A DNA stretch of 64,000 nt from Paenibacillus helianthi (GTDB lineage Bacteria; Bacillota; Bacilli; Paenibacillales; Paenibacillaceae): contig NZ_LVWI01000001.1 in NCBI RefSeq assembly GCF_001909055.1, positions 186,001 to 250,000 of the forward strand. The letters run 5' to 3'. The notes under the pieces were generated by a model. That model was given only the letters and a program-made list of their open reading frames with translations, was not told the origin of the DNA and ran no database searches. Made by a program: the position numbers and the translations under genes. Of this stretch, positions 45,553 to 54,322 are shown piece by piece. The first letter of the stretch is position 1; every line of letters starts with the position of its first letter.

Positions 45553-47052
45553 TTAGTGTCCCATCATCATTGCTGGATCAGCAGCAGCTTCAGCATCCGG
45601 TGAGGCCGGAGTCGCAGCTACCTTTGGTTTGCGGAGAATCAGGCTGATCACCACACCTGCCACAGCGATGCAGGCGGAGAAGAAGAACACATCATTGAAT
45701 CCGAGAACCATGGTGGACAGAGGGTTAGTGCCTGCGGCCATTTTTCCCATATGAACTGCAATTTGACTGGTCAGGTAACCGGTCATACCGGCAACGGCAA
45801 AGGATACCACAACCTGCTGGGCAGCGGCGGTAAGCGGCGTTACCCGGTTCACCCATTCACGCGGTGCCGAGTTCAGCACATGTGTGTTGACTGGCATCAT
45901 CGAGAGACCCATGCCAAGCCCCATCATCGCCAGGGTAGACATAATAAACGGCAACCCGGTATCCACTGTCACACCCGACAGCATGAAGAGTGCGGTTGAA
46001 ATAATACTCAGACCGACAAATACCAGTGGACGTGCACCAATTTTGTCAAACAGGCGTCCGCCCAACGGCATTCCGATTCCGGAAGCAAGTGCCTGCGGCA
46101 GCAGGATCAAACCGGTTTCCAGTGGAGTATAATTCCGGATCTGCTGCAGATACAATGGCACGAACAGCATGGAGCCGAATAATGCAGCCTGTGTCACCCA
46201 GCTGAGAATAATCCCCCGCGTAAAGTCAGATGACCGGAATACACGCAGCTCAAGCAATGGATGCTTATGAAGCAATTCTACGATGATAAACAGTACGAGC
46301 GCTACTCCACCCACGCTCAAACCTAGAATGGCACCGGTTGAGGACCAGCTTTCGCCGCCGCCTTGGTTCACACCATAAGCCAGCATAGAGAAGGCTATTG
46401 GAGCTAGAATAATTCCCAGAATGTCGAGATGGGCTCTACCCTTCTTTTCTGTTTTGGGCAAATATTTAATGCCAAGAATAATCCCTACAATTCCGATTGG
46501 CAAGTTGATCAGGAAGATCCAGTGCCAGCTCACATATTCCACCAGCCAACCGGACAATATTGGACCAAGCGCAGGAGCCAGCAGCATCGGAATGCCCAGG
46601 AGCCCCATGATCGAGCCCCTCCGTTCAGGCGGAGCCAGTCTGAAGACCATCGCCATTCCAATTGGAGCAACCATCCCGCCACCCAAGCCTTGAATGACCC
46701 GGAAGAGCACCAACTGCTCTGAAGTCTGTGCGATGGAGCACAACATGGAGCCCAGTACGAACATGGCGACCGTTGACACAAATACCTGCTTCGACCCGAA
46801 ACGGTCCGTCATATACCCGGCCAGCGGGATTACAGCCGCCAAGGCAAGTGTATATCCCGTAATTGCCCATTGTACGGTTTTGAGGTCTGTATTGAAATAT
46901 TCTACCAGCTTAGGCACCGCTACATTGACTACTGTACCATCGAGGATAACCATTATCATCCCTACGATTATGGCCAGCAGCGGCGGCAGTATGGCTTTCA
47001 GTGAGAAGGGCTGCTCCGCAGGAGCACCTTTCGCATTCATTGTATTTGGCAT
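45553..47052 (-). CDS. MFS drug exporter, DHA2 (14-helix) family, copy 1
   Basis: The protein of 499 residues has 14 hydrophobic helices and the DHA2 motifs: motif D1 (ILDGTVVNVAVPKL), motif A (GYMTDRFGSKQVF) and motif C (GIPMLLAPALGPILSGWLVEYVSWHWIF). Related EmrB/LmrB-type pumps export lipophilic drugs with protons. The start is ATG 47052, with GGAG 6 nt upstream; the in-frame GTG at 47064 overlaps the Shine-Dalgarno. It lies in an operon after its TetR gene. Confidence 0.9.
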   Translation of the reverse strand: MPNTMNAKGAPAEQPFSLKAILPPLLAIIVGMIMVILDGTVVNVAVPKLVEYFNTDLKTVQWAITGYTLALAAVIPLAGYMTDRFGSKQVFVSTVAMFVLGSMLCSIAQTSEQLVLFRVIQGLGGGMVAPIGMAMVFRLAPPERRGSIMGLLGIPMLLAPALGPILSGWLVEYVSWHWIFLINLPIGIVGIILGIKYLPKTEKKGRAHLDILGIILAPIAFSMLAYGVNQGGGESWSSTGAILGLSVGGVALVLFIIVELLHKHPLLELRVFRSSDFTRGIILSWVTQAALFGSMLFVPLYLQQIRNYTPLETGLILLPQALASGIGMPLGGRLFDKIGARPLVFVGLSIISTALFMLSGVTVDTGLPFIMSTLAMMGLGMGLSMMPVNTHVLNSAPREWVNRVTPLTAAAQQVVVSFAVAGMTGYLTSQIAVHMGKMAAGTNPLSTMVLGFNDVFFFSACIAVAGVVISLILRKPKVAATPASPDAEAAADPAMMMGH

Positions 47053-47086
47053 TCTTTTCTCCACTCATTTCTCTAGTTGGATAGGT

Positions 47087-47701
47087 TTAATGAAAATAAC
47101 GGTCGAATAACGCGTCGATCTGCTCCTCTATGGGCGGAGGATTAAAGACCGGCATGAAATCCGCTTTGTTCTCGGGCAGGCTGGAAACCATAATTATTGG
47201 AAAAACTACTGCTCCGTATATCTGAAGCTGCATCAACATCAGCTTATTTTTGTCCTCTTCACCGGTGATTTCCTGAATAGCCTGCAAGATCTTTTCCAGG
47301 CGCATCATTTTGCAATAACGAGAGTATTCATCCAGTGAACCCATAATGTGGTGCCTCTGATCAAGCATTTGTCTGGCCATTCCGGGATAACGCTTGAGTT
47401 CATCAATATATCGGGTAAAAAATAACTTGAGGCGCTCTCTTGGGGGCAACGTGTCGTCCTCCAGCACTTTAAAGGCGTCATCAAAGGTAGAGAGCAGCAT
47501 TCGAACCGCATCTGCCAGAAGTTTCTCCTTGGAGCCGTAATGATAGTTGACAAGGGCCAGATTCGTCTCTGCTTTGGCGGCTATATTGCGCATGGTGGCA
47601 CAACTGAATCCTTCACCACGGATCAAATCCACAGTTGCCTGAAGAATCGTCTGTTTCGTATCCTTATCTGAAGGTTCTGCAATGTTGTTGTTTCTAGTCA
47701 T
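47087..47701 (-). CDS. TetR family transcriptional regulator, copy 1
   Basis: The 204-residue protein has a TetR helix-turn-helix (TMRNIAAKAETNLALVNYHYGSKEKLL) and a helical ligand domain. A perfect palindrome lies upstream at the likely transcription start. It is followed by the MFS exporter gene, with 34 bp between TetR stop and MFS start, so it should repress the exporter with itself. Confidence 0.9.
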   Translation of the reverse strand: MTRNNNIAEPSDKDTKQTILQATVDLIRGEGFSCATMRNIAAKAETNLALVNYHYGSKEKLLADAVRMLLSTFDDAFKVLEDDTLPPRERLKLFFTRYIDELKRYPGMARQMLDQRHHIMGSLDEYSRYCKMMRLEKILQAIQEITGEEDKNKLMLMQLQIYGAVVFPIIMVSSLPENKADFMPVFNPPPIEEQIDALFDRYFH

Positions 47702-47748
47702 AGCTTTGGCTGTATGCTCCTTCCCTATCCCCTTATCCGATCATTGTT

Positions 47749-47801
47749 TTAAACACTGTTTAACAAGAACTAAATTTACTCCCTAAAGGCTCTCCTGTCA
47801 A
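47749..47801 (-). promoter_or_regulatory. Promoter and TetR operator of the tetR-MFS operon 1
   Basis: On the minus strand TTGACA (47796-47801) and TAAATT (47773-47778) are 17 bp apart. About 10 bp further on is the perfect palindrome TTAAACA-C-TGTTTAA (47749-47763), placed where a repressor would cover the transcription start. Confidence 0.65.
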
Positions 47802-47811
47802 TAGCTTTTTG

Positions 47812-47858
47812 AAATAAAAAAAAGGCGATCACCCTTCGACATAGGATCAGATCGCCTT
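47812..47858 (-). terminator. Terminator of the CuAO-N protein gene
   Basis: The stem AAGGCGATC/GATCGCCTT is followed on the minus strand by a run of eight T. Confidence 0.8.
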
Positions 47859-47874
47859 CTTATTCATATTCGAG

Positions 47875-48648
47875 TTACTTAACTGGAAGAGTTGCAGCCT
47901 CATTCGCAGCCAGTGGTGCCAAAGTCAGCCCGGTAATCTTTCCTTTTGTGTCCACTGTTAAAGTTAATATGGCTTCAGACTTCGAGAAGAGGAGTACGCT
48001 CTGGATGGTCATCACCCCATCAGCCCGGCGGCTATCCGTTGTTTTTATTCCAAAATAATTGCCGGATGAAACCGCAACCGCTTCCCAGCTTTGCTGGATC
48101 GCCGGTAAGAATGCCTGTTGTGCAGCCGTACTGCTCAGGTAACGTTCCTGAAGCTCCTGATATTTGCCTGCAGCCAATAGTCCGGTTACCGCTCCTGCAG
48201 CAACCTCTGGTGCATATATTTCGGCTTGTCCAGAGTTGTCGTCATAAGCCGCAATAAGCCCGATTGCATTAAAAAAGGACAACGGGACATAGATCCGTTT
48301 CTGTCTGACCTCAATACGTTCTTGAAAAGAGACCTTGTCTTTGCCGTTAAGTATGACCTCATCGCCGCTTAGCTTGAAGTCAACGGTTTCTTTGACGCGC
48401 GTTAACTGGACTTGTCCGGTGCTGCCTTTATACGTCGTTTGATATTTGAGAACCTCAGCTGTTTCCCGGAGTGGAATCATAATGGCTGATCCGCTCTTGT
48501 ATGCATTTGACTCCTCCAGTTGTAGTAACTGTCCGTTCAGAATGACCTTAATCGGGTCTGCGGCTTGTGCGCGCTGGGGCACGAATAACCCTAACCCGCC
48601 TGCAAATAACAGAATACTGAGGGTTACGGCTGCGATTTTGGTCTTCAC
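47875..48648 (-). CDS. Secreted protein with copper-amine-oxidase-N domain
   Basis: The 257-residue protein has a signal peptide (cleavage near AQA-AD, residue 29) and one copper-amine-oxidase-like N-terminal domain (about 34-142: VILNGQLLQL, MIPLRETAEVL, RIYVPLSFFNAIG). After this comes a small DUF3887-like alpha/beta domain. CuAO-N domains in Paenibacillus are wall- or surface-binding modules and do not bind copper. The start is GTG 48648, with GAGGTG 8 nt upstream. Confidence 0.82.
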   Translation of the reverse strand: MKTKIAAVTLSILLFAGGLGLFVPQRAQAADPIKVILNGQLLQLEESNAYKSGSAIMIPLRETAEVLKYQTTYKGSTGQVQLTRVKETVDFKLSGDEVILNGKDKVSFQERIEVRQKRIYVPLSFFNAIGLIAAYDDNSGQAEIYAPEVAAGAVTGLLAAGKYQELQERYLSSTAAQQAFLPAIQQSWEAVAVSSGNYFGIKTTDSRRADGVMTIQSVLLFSKSEAILTLTVDTKGKITGLTLAPLAANEAATLPVK

Positions 48649-48795
48649 ATCGATTCCACCTCTCCTGTATTAGATTGATTACGTTTGCAAGCTGCAGGAA
48701 TAGACCTTACATTAAACATTACCCAAAAGGTTTGATTTTATAACCCTTGCGAATTCAGTGGCAGTATAAAACTTTTTTATTGTGACCTCACCGGG

Positions 48796-49593
48796 TTACT
48801 CTACATCAAAGTTGAAGTACTTGGATGGAAAAGGCTCCTTGATCAGAGTGAAATGCCACCACTCTTTGCTGTAAGGCTTGAACCCGTGTTTAGTCATAGC
48901 ATCCTTCAGGATTTTACGGTTGGTATGCTGTGTCTTACTGATGAGCGAAGTATTGTAATAAGAAATCTCGCCAAAAAAATCATACGGGCTGCCCATATCC
49001 ACCAGAACGCCCGTTTTGGCATATGCCAGTGTCAAATCAATCGTTCCGCCTCTGGTATGGCCTGACTTTTTGGCGATAAAGCCCAGCTTAAACAGGTTGC
49101 GCTTGTCCAGTTTAGGATAATACTGCTCCTTCATCTTGATGTCAGCTGCATCCTTAGACCATGAGACAAAATCATCCACTGCTTTTTGTGGACGGTAGGC
49201 ATCATATATTCTTAAGATATACCCCTTGCGGGCCAGGTCGTCACTGACAGCCTTTAATGCTTTAGCCCCCACTTGTGAAAAGATCGCCAGCGGCGCCTTG
49301 TATCCGTCAACACGTGATCCCGTAAAATTGTTCTCACTGAAATAGCGTATTTCATATTGCGCAGCAGGGATCATCTCATCCAGGTATACAAATCCTTCAG
49401 GCAGACTGTTTTTTTTCAGAACTTTAATCTGTTGGGATGCAGAAGCGCCTACCTTCTGTTCCGGTTCCTCCGTAACCGTAGCGGCAACAGGATTTTTTTG
49501 AAGTATGAGCACAGCACTCAAGATGGCTGTGAGTATAAGGGGAAGAATAAGGGCCTTCGTACTGCGTTTGAGCATTTCCTGGGTGGCTCTCAT
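48796..49593 (-). CDS. D-alanyl-D-alanine dipeptidase (VanX/M15D family)
   Basis: The 265-residue product has an N-terminal membrane anchor or signal (about 13-33), then a VanX-type zinc peptidase: DAYRPQ (Arg that stabilises the transition state), SGHTRGGTIDL (Zn His and Asp) and EWWHF (catalytic Glu and Zn His). VanX cleaves D-Ala-D-Ala; in non-resistant hosts it recycles wall dipeptide. No vanHA or vanRS genes are nearby, so resistance is not implied. ATG 49593 follows AAGGGG; the open frame to 49644 has no ribosome binding site. Confidence 0.88.
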   Translation of the reverse strand: MRATQEMLKRSTKALILPLILTAILSAVLILQKNPVAATVTEEPEQKVGASASQQIKVLKKNSLPEGFVYLDEMIPAAQYEIRYFSENNFTGSRVDGYKAPLAIFSQVGAKALKAVSDDLARKGYILRIYDAYRPQKAVDDFVSWSKDAADIKMKEQYYPKLDKRNLFKLGFIAKKSGHTRGGTIDLTLAYAKTGVLVDMGSPYDFFGEISYYNTSLISKTQHTNRKILKDAMTKHGFKPYSKEWWHFTLIKEPFPSKYFNFDVE

Positions 49594-49722
49594 ATCCCAC
49601 ACCCCTTTCTTCGATTGCTTTGCCTGAATCAGTTCCGGTTTCAATAGCCGACTAAATATCCATCTTATTACTAAAAATTATATTTATCCCGCTTTACTGT
49701 GTCCAGTATTTTCTATGAATGC

Positions 49723-49757
49723 AAAAATGACACACCCGTTTGACGGATGTGTCTTTT
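49723..49757 (-). terminator. Terminator of MFS exporter 2
   Basis: GACACA-CCG pairs with CGG-TGTGTC, with T-rich sequence after it on the minus strand and AAAA before it. Confidence 0.65.
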
Positions 49758-49784
49758 AACAATGATTCCTATACACTTAGTGTA

Positions 49785-51251
49785 TTAATGCATTGAAACC
49801 TGTGCTTTATGCTGTACAATGACACGCTTGAGGAAGAATGCAATCACCAGACCGATAATGGCCATGGCCATTCCAAACACAAAGGCATTCTGAACGCCTT
49901 GGGTAAAGGCCGGCAGCACATTGGCCGGATCGGCAGGATTGCTTGCAGATTCCATATAGCTCTTCGTCCCTGCTGTCATGATACTGACCGCCAGTGCAGT
50001 ACCAATGGCTCCGGCTACCTGCTGCAAAGTATTCATGATGGCAGTACCATCTGGGTACAGTTCCATAGGCAACTGATTGATGCCATTGGTCTGGGCAGGC
50101 ATGAAGATCATCGATACGCCTACCATTAGTGCGCTATGCAGTACGATGACGAACACCACGGTAGAAGTAGCTGTGATACTGGAGAAGAACCACAGCGATA
50201 CCGCTACAATAACCAGGCCAGGAATAACCAGCCATTTCGGTCCGTATTTGTCGAACAGCCTTCCCATGATCGGTGACATCAGACCGTTGATAATTCCACC
50301 GGGAAGAAGCAGCAAGCCAGCTTTGAAGGCCGAGTATCCTTGTCCCTGCTGGAGGTACATCGGAAGAATCAGCATGGAGGACAGGATGACCATCATGCAG
50401 ATGAAGACCATCAGTACGCCAACCACAAACATCGGGAACTTGAACGCCCGGAGATTGATCATAGGCTGCTTCATCGTGATTTGGCGGATCACAAACAGAA
50501 CAAGTGACGCGACACCAACTGCTATAGCAATAATTACTTTTGGACTTCCCCAGCCTTCGGCTTCACCGGCGCTGCTGAATCCAAATACGATTCCGCCAAA
50601 CCCCAGAGAAGAAAGCACAATGGACAGCACATCAATCTTTGGCTTGGTAACCTTGGTAACGTTCTGCATAAACAGTATTCCGCAGATCAGTGCAATCACA
50701 AGAAACGGCAGTGACAGCCAGAAGATCCAGTGCCAGCTCAGGCTCTCAATCAGCAGCCCGGCAATCGTAGGCCCGATCGCTGGAGCGACCATGATAACAA
50801 GACCTATGAGTCCCATTGCAGCCCCTCTTTTTTCAGCGGGGATAATGACCAGGATGGTGTTGAACATCAATGGCAGGAGCAATGCGGTCCCCATCGCCTG
50901 AACTACACGGGCCGTAAGCAGAAACTCGAAATTCGGTGACATCGCGGCCAGAAAGGTCCCCAGAATCGAAAAGCATAATGCAGCAACGAATAATTGTCTT
51001 GTTGAGAACCATTGCAGCAGCAACCCGGATATCGGTACAAGAATACCCAGTGTCAGCAGATACGCTGTAGTCAGCCACTGTGCCGTCGTCGGTGTAATCT
51101 CAAGTACTTTCATGAGATCACTTAACGCCACATTGAGCGCAGTCTCGCTGAACATGCCGATAAATCCGGCAAGCAGCAAGGAGATCAGAATCGGTAAAAC
51201 CCTGAATTTTGTTTCTTCGGTTTGTTTCTTTCCAGTCATGGTAGCTTCCAC
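49785..51251 (-). CDS. MFS drug exporter, DHA2 family, copy 2
   Basis: The 488-residue protein is a 14-helix DHA2 exporter (ALNVALSDLMKVL; SGLLLQWFSTRQLF; LVIMVAPAIGPTIAGLLIESLSWHWIF). Motif A lacks the usual DRxGR (here LQWFSTRQ), as in the LmrB/FarB/YhcA subgroup. The start is GTG 51251, 8 nt after AGGAGG; the ATG at 51275 lies upstream of the Shine-Dalgarno. It follows its TetR gene by 57 bp. Confidence 0.9.
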   Translation of the reverse strand: MEATMTGKKQTEETKFRVLPILISLLLAGFIGMFSETALNVALSDLMKVLEITPTTAQWLTTAYLLTLGILVPISGLLLQWFSTRQLFVAALCFSILGTFLAAMSPNFEFLLTARVVQAMGTALLLPLMFNTILVIIPAEKRGAAMGLIGLVIMVAPAIGPTIAGLLIESLSWHWIFWLSLPFLVIALICGILFMQNVTKVTKPKIDVLSIVLSSLGFGGIVFGFSSAGEAEGWGSPKVIIAIAVGVASLVLFVIRQITMKQPMINLRAFKFPMFVVGVLMVFICMMVILSSMLILPMYLQQGQGYSAFKAGLLLLPGGIINGLMSPIMGRLFDKYGPKWLVIPGLVIVAVSLWFFSSITATSTVVFVIVLHSALMVGVSMIFMPAQTNGINQLPMELYPDGTAIMNTLQQVAGAIGTALAVSIMTAGTKSYMESASNPADPANVLPAFTQGVQNAFVFGMAMAIIGLVIAFFLKRVIVQHKAQVSMH

Positions 51252-51308
51252 TCTGTGATCCTCCTGATCATACATAATTTTCTCTCTATTTGTTCTATTT
51301 CTACTTGC

Positions 51309-51878
51309 CTAACCCAGCAATACGGGAACCAACCTGGAGGCGGCGAGAAGCGGCCCTGTACTCCGGCAGGTCAAAGTCTGCAGCAGCGCTCCCTCAAACA
51401 ACGAGACCACCACTGAAGCCTTATCGGCTGCAAGCTGAGTATCAGTTCCCTCTTCAAGTAAACGCTGCAGAATGACATCCTGCCAATCCATGAATACAGT
51501 CTGACATGCTGTTCTAAGCTCCTCGCTAATACAGGAGGTTTCTACAGCTACCCAGAAACTGAAGGGTACCATTCCTTTAAAATCAGACTCTTCAGCGTCA
51601 CTGACCATCTGATGAAGGAATTCCTGAACCGCCTCAATAACAGTTATTTCCTTCTCCACATACTGTCTCAGCTGTCTTACAACGATCTCACTCGTTTTGT
51701 TGATACAGGTTAAGGCCAGTTCCTCTTTACCGTGGGGGAAATAATAGTAAAGAGATCCCTTGGGCGAGTCGCTGTCCTTGATAATCTGATTTAACCCCGT
51801 AGCATGATAGCCTTGTGTGAAAAATAGTCTTGAAGCGGTATCCACAATCGCTTCACGCGCATTAGGCTTGTTTGACAA
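51309..51878 (-). CDS. TetR family transcriptional regulator, copy 2
   Basis: The 189-residue protein (start TTG 51878, 8 nt after AAGGAAG) has a TetR helix-turn-helix (ATGLNQIIKDSDSPKGSLYYYFPHGKEEL) of the LmrA/YxaF type, whose members control DHA2 lincosamide or drug pumps. That fits the DHA2 gene just downstream. The open frame runs back to 52112 but that part is AT-rich and unlike protein; GTG 51887 is a less likely start. Confidence 0.85.
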   Translation of the reverse strand: MSNKPNAREAIVDTASRLFFTQGYHATGLNQIIKDSDSPKGSLYYYFPHGKEELALTCINKTSEIVVRQLRQYVEKEITVIEAVQEFLHQMVSDAEESDFKGMVPFSFWVAVETSCISEELRTACQTVFMDWQDVILQRLLEEGTDTQLAADKASVVVSLFEGALLQTLTCRSTGPLLAASRLVPVLLG

Positions 51879-52048
51879 GCGGGACACTTCCTTTATTTTT
51901 ATAACAATCGGTCTACATAATAAAACCATAAATTCAAGTGATGTGTCAACATTAATTATTAAAATTTTATTTTTCCTTCTTTTCATTGCTGTGCACAAAA
52001 GTAGTTCAATTATAATATAAATATTCCAATGCGATAGGTGTGATTTGA

Positions 52049-52153
52049 GTGAGTAAGAGTACTGTATTGGAGGGCATTCTACGCATTGCTTCATCCAATG
52101 GAGAATGTACACCTACAGACGTGAACAAGGAAACGTTCAATAAACGGGATTAA
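52049..52153 (+). CDS. Possible small ORF (34 residues)
   Basis: GTG 52049 lies 8 nt after AGGTG and opens a 34-codon frame (MSKSTVLEGILRIASSNGE...). A TATAAT at 52011-52016 could be its -10, with a poor -35. It is divergent from TetR copy 2. No family was recognised; it may be the remnant of a longer gene or chance. Confidence 0.3.
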   Translation: MSKSTVLEGILRIASSNGECTPTDVNKETFNKRD

Positions 52154-52160
52154 CCCAGAT

Positions 52161-52499
52161 TCATTCCAGAATATAAGCAGATAATACTTTTTCTACGGAG
52201 GAGGCAAAGCTTTTGCCTGCCCCCCAATCCATCTTCATGATTATGCCTTTCGAAGCTCCTGCCGCGATGAGCCGAATATTCGTCACTCCATGGAGATTAT
52301 CGGAGATAACGATCAGCGCGGCCTGATTGCCTGAACGGAAGAAATAACGCTCATATACCAGCGTTCCAATCGAATAACCATTCCCCACCTCGTTATACTC
52401 TTCATGTAGCAGCTCTGAACCTGCGGGCATGCCCTCCTTCACCATAATCAGTGCTTCCACAGGCTGCAGACTTACATTAAAGCTGTAAACGTCCGACAA
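52161..52499 (-). CDS. Conserved hypothetical protein (DUF6054-like?)
   Basis: The 112-residue soluble protein (MSDVYSFNVSLQPVEAL... TLVYERYFFRSGNQAALIVISDNLHG... DWGAGKSFASSVEKVL) has a compact alpha/beta pattern. I think of DUF6054, but only from memory of its shape. GGAGG lies close before the ATG. It sits downstream of the 178-residue hypothetical gene on the same strand. Confidence 0.6.
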   Translation of the reverse strand: MSDVYSFNVSLQPVEALIMVKEGMPAGSELLHEEYNEVGNGYSIGTLVYERYFFRSGNQAALIVISDNLHGVTNIRLIAAGASKGIIMKMDWGAGKSFASSVEKVLSAYILE

Positions 52500-52543
52500 G
52501 AAAACCGCCTCCTTTAGTGATCTGATGAATTAGATCCACGCTC

Positions 52544-53080
52544 CTACTCCTTCTTTTCTTCTCCGGCAATGTCCCAGCGATGCCGGAACTTTTCCAGACG
52601 CGGATGAACATAATCGGGAGCCGCTGACAGAATCAGCCTCAGCTTCACAATCCACTCCTCAAAAGAGGAATACGAAGCAAATTGATTAGCCGTTTCAGGA
52701 GTCATATAGAGAAAATAAGGCGAAGGATACACTTCGCTGATGTGCCGCAGCGCTGAGTCGAGCGGCGTATACTTCTTCCGCTTGCCTTCAAGACTCTCAA
52801 CGGTAACAAGTGAGCGGCCTTGCTCTCTTTTCCATTCATGCAGACGGTCTTCCCGTTTGTAAAAAGCCTTCACGGGCTCCTTGCTCATCCGTCTTACCGT
52901 TTCTTCGTGCAGCGGGTACAGCACCAGCTTGGTAAACTTGCGTTCGGTTGCGGTACGGGCAGCCTGCTCCAGCTCCTGATCCGAAATATGCTCAAACGAA
53001 TCATAAAACACCAGGGTTCCCTTGCGTTCCGCAGCCGGTGGCTCATAGCCAAAAGGCACGTTCTGTATCTCTCTTTTCAT
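52544..53080 (-). CDS. Conserved hypothetical protein
   Basis: The 178-residue protein starts at ATG 53080, 6 nt after AGGAGG; the open frame to 53122 adds residues with no ribosome binding site. It is rich in charged residues, with no membrane segment or signal peptide (MKREIQNVPFGYEPP..., KLVLYPLHEETVRRMSKEPVKAFYKRED). No family was recognised. Confidence 0.65.
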   Translation of the reverse strand: MKREIQNVPFGYEPPAAERKGTLVFYDSFEHISDQELEQAARTATERKFTKLVLYPLHEETVRRMSKEPVKAFYKREDRLHEWKREQGRSLVTVESLEGKRKKYTPLDSALRHISEVYPSPYFLYMTPETANQFASYSSFEEWIVKLRLILSAAPDYVHPRLEKFRHRWDIAGEEKKE

Positions 53081-53144
53081 CTTTGGCCTCCTGCTTATCG
53101 TATTCTCTATACAGCATAGCATGCTACAGCAGCAGATACATCAT

Positions 53145-54137
53145 TCAAGGGTTTCCTATAGCCGACTCTATTCCCTTCAGCCTGCGGTAAGCATATGCCG
53201 CAGCGCCAAGCGTGCCCGCACGGTTCCCCAGCTCAGCCTGAACAATGCTGCACTTGCTGCCGGACAGCTTCAGGGCGTGCTCCTTTACCGTCTCACGGAC
53301 ACTACGCAGCAGGCGTTCCCCGGCCGCAGACATCCCGCCTCCAATAATGACCGCTTCCGGATTCAGCAGATTAATTACATTGGATAGTCCATAGCCAAGT
53401 AATACCCCGGTCTCATGCATGACCTCCACCGCCAAAGCATCCTCCAGATCATAGGCATCTGAAATCATAAGCGCGGTTATCCGTTCATTGTCTCCACCTG
53501 TCCAGGTTTGGATGATACTTGTTCTTCCTTCCGCCAGCTTCTCTTTGAACGTATTCACCATACCGACTGCCGATACGTATCTGCCGAGGCAACCAGAGCT
53601 CCCGCAACGGCAGGGACGGCCTTGCCTGAACATGTTCATATGGCCGATTTCCCCTGCACTGAATGTCGTGCCGTACACAACCTTACCGTCGCTAACAATT
53701 CCTGAACCGAGTCCCGTTCCCAGAGTCAGCAGGATGATGTTCCTGTATCCCCTTGCTGCTCCATACTGCCATTCCCCATACAGATTCATCCTGACATCAT
53801 TATCAATAAACACTGGGAAATCGTAAAACGGCTTCATTTCATTCACAATATGTACGTGTTCCCAGCCCGGAAAGTTGGGAGAAAACAGGGATAAGCCCTC
53901 TTCAGGATCAAGCAGTCCGGGAATCCCCAGTCCCATGCAGGCAATATTCTGAAGACCAATCCCAGTATCTTCGTTCAACTGCTGTACAGCCAGCCGGATT
54001 CGTTTGAGCACATGTGCCGGTCCTTTAGCAGCTTCTGTGGGGATGGATATTTCTCTAATTGCCGTGAATCCGGCATCATATAGCGCTGCTTTCATATTGG
54101 TTCCGCCTAAATCCACACCGATAGTATGCGTTTTCAT
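53145..54137 (-). CDS. ROK family sugar kinase (glucokinase-like)
   Basis: The 330-residue protein has the ROK phosphate loop GVDLGGTNMK (7-16), the active Asp in FIDNDVRMN, LGTGLGSGIV, GEIGHMNM and the zinc loop CRCGSSGC. It lacks the N-terminal helix-turn-helix of ROK repressors, so it is a kinase for glucose or a related hexose or N-acetylhexosamine. The residue after the zinc loop is Gly (GCLGRY) where ROK kinases usually have Glu. GGAGGAG lies upstream of the ATG. Confidence 0.87.
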   Translation of the reverse strand: MKTHTIGVDLGGTNMKAALYDAGFTAIREISIPTEAAKGPAHVLKRIRLAVQQLNEDTGIGLQNIACMGLGIPGLLDPEEGLSLFSPNFPGWEHVHIVNEMKPFYDFPVFIDNDVRMNLYGEWQYGAARGYRNIILLTLGTGLGSGIVSDGKVVYGTTFSAGEIGHMNMFRQGRPCRCGSSGCLGRYVSAVGMVNTFKEKLAEGRTSIIQTWTGGDNERITALMISDAYDLEDALAVEVMHETGVLLGYGLSNVINLLNPEAVIIGGGMSAAGERLLRSVRETVKEHALKLSGSKCSIVQAELGNRAGTLGAAAYAYRRLKGIESAIGNP

Positions 54138-54261
54138 TTTACACTCCTCCAGTAATAATTATCTCTGTGTTCATTATGAGGAAACACAGTATAAGTGAAA
54201 AGCGATTTATATAACATCTTATATTACTTTTGGAACTTCTGGCGGAGCTTTAGAGGACAAA

Positions 54262-54294
54262 GAAAAAACAGACCGGCAATGAACACCAGTCTGT
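54262..54294 (-). terminator. Terminator of the ABC-2 exporter operon
   Basis: ACAGAC/GTCTGT, with a 15-nt loop, is followed on the minus strand by TTTTTC. Confidence 0.65.
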
Positions 54295-54322
54295 CCTAAA
54301 CTCTATTGGAAGGAAGCTTGAC

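Noticed and set aside
48796..49593. Vancomycin resistance cluster
   Set aside because: Only a VanX-type dipeptidase is present, with a membrane anchor and no vanH, vanA or vanRS nearby. A wall-recycling role is more likely.
50077..50901. 274-codon plus-strand frame opposite MFS exporter 2
   Set aside because: It is a shadow of a 14-helix membrane protein; the isoleucine/threonine-rich translation is the usual antisense pattern.
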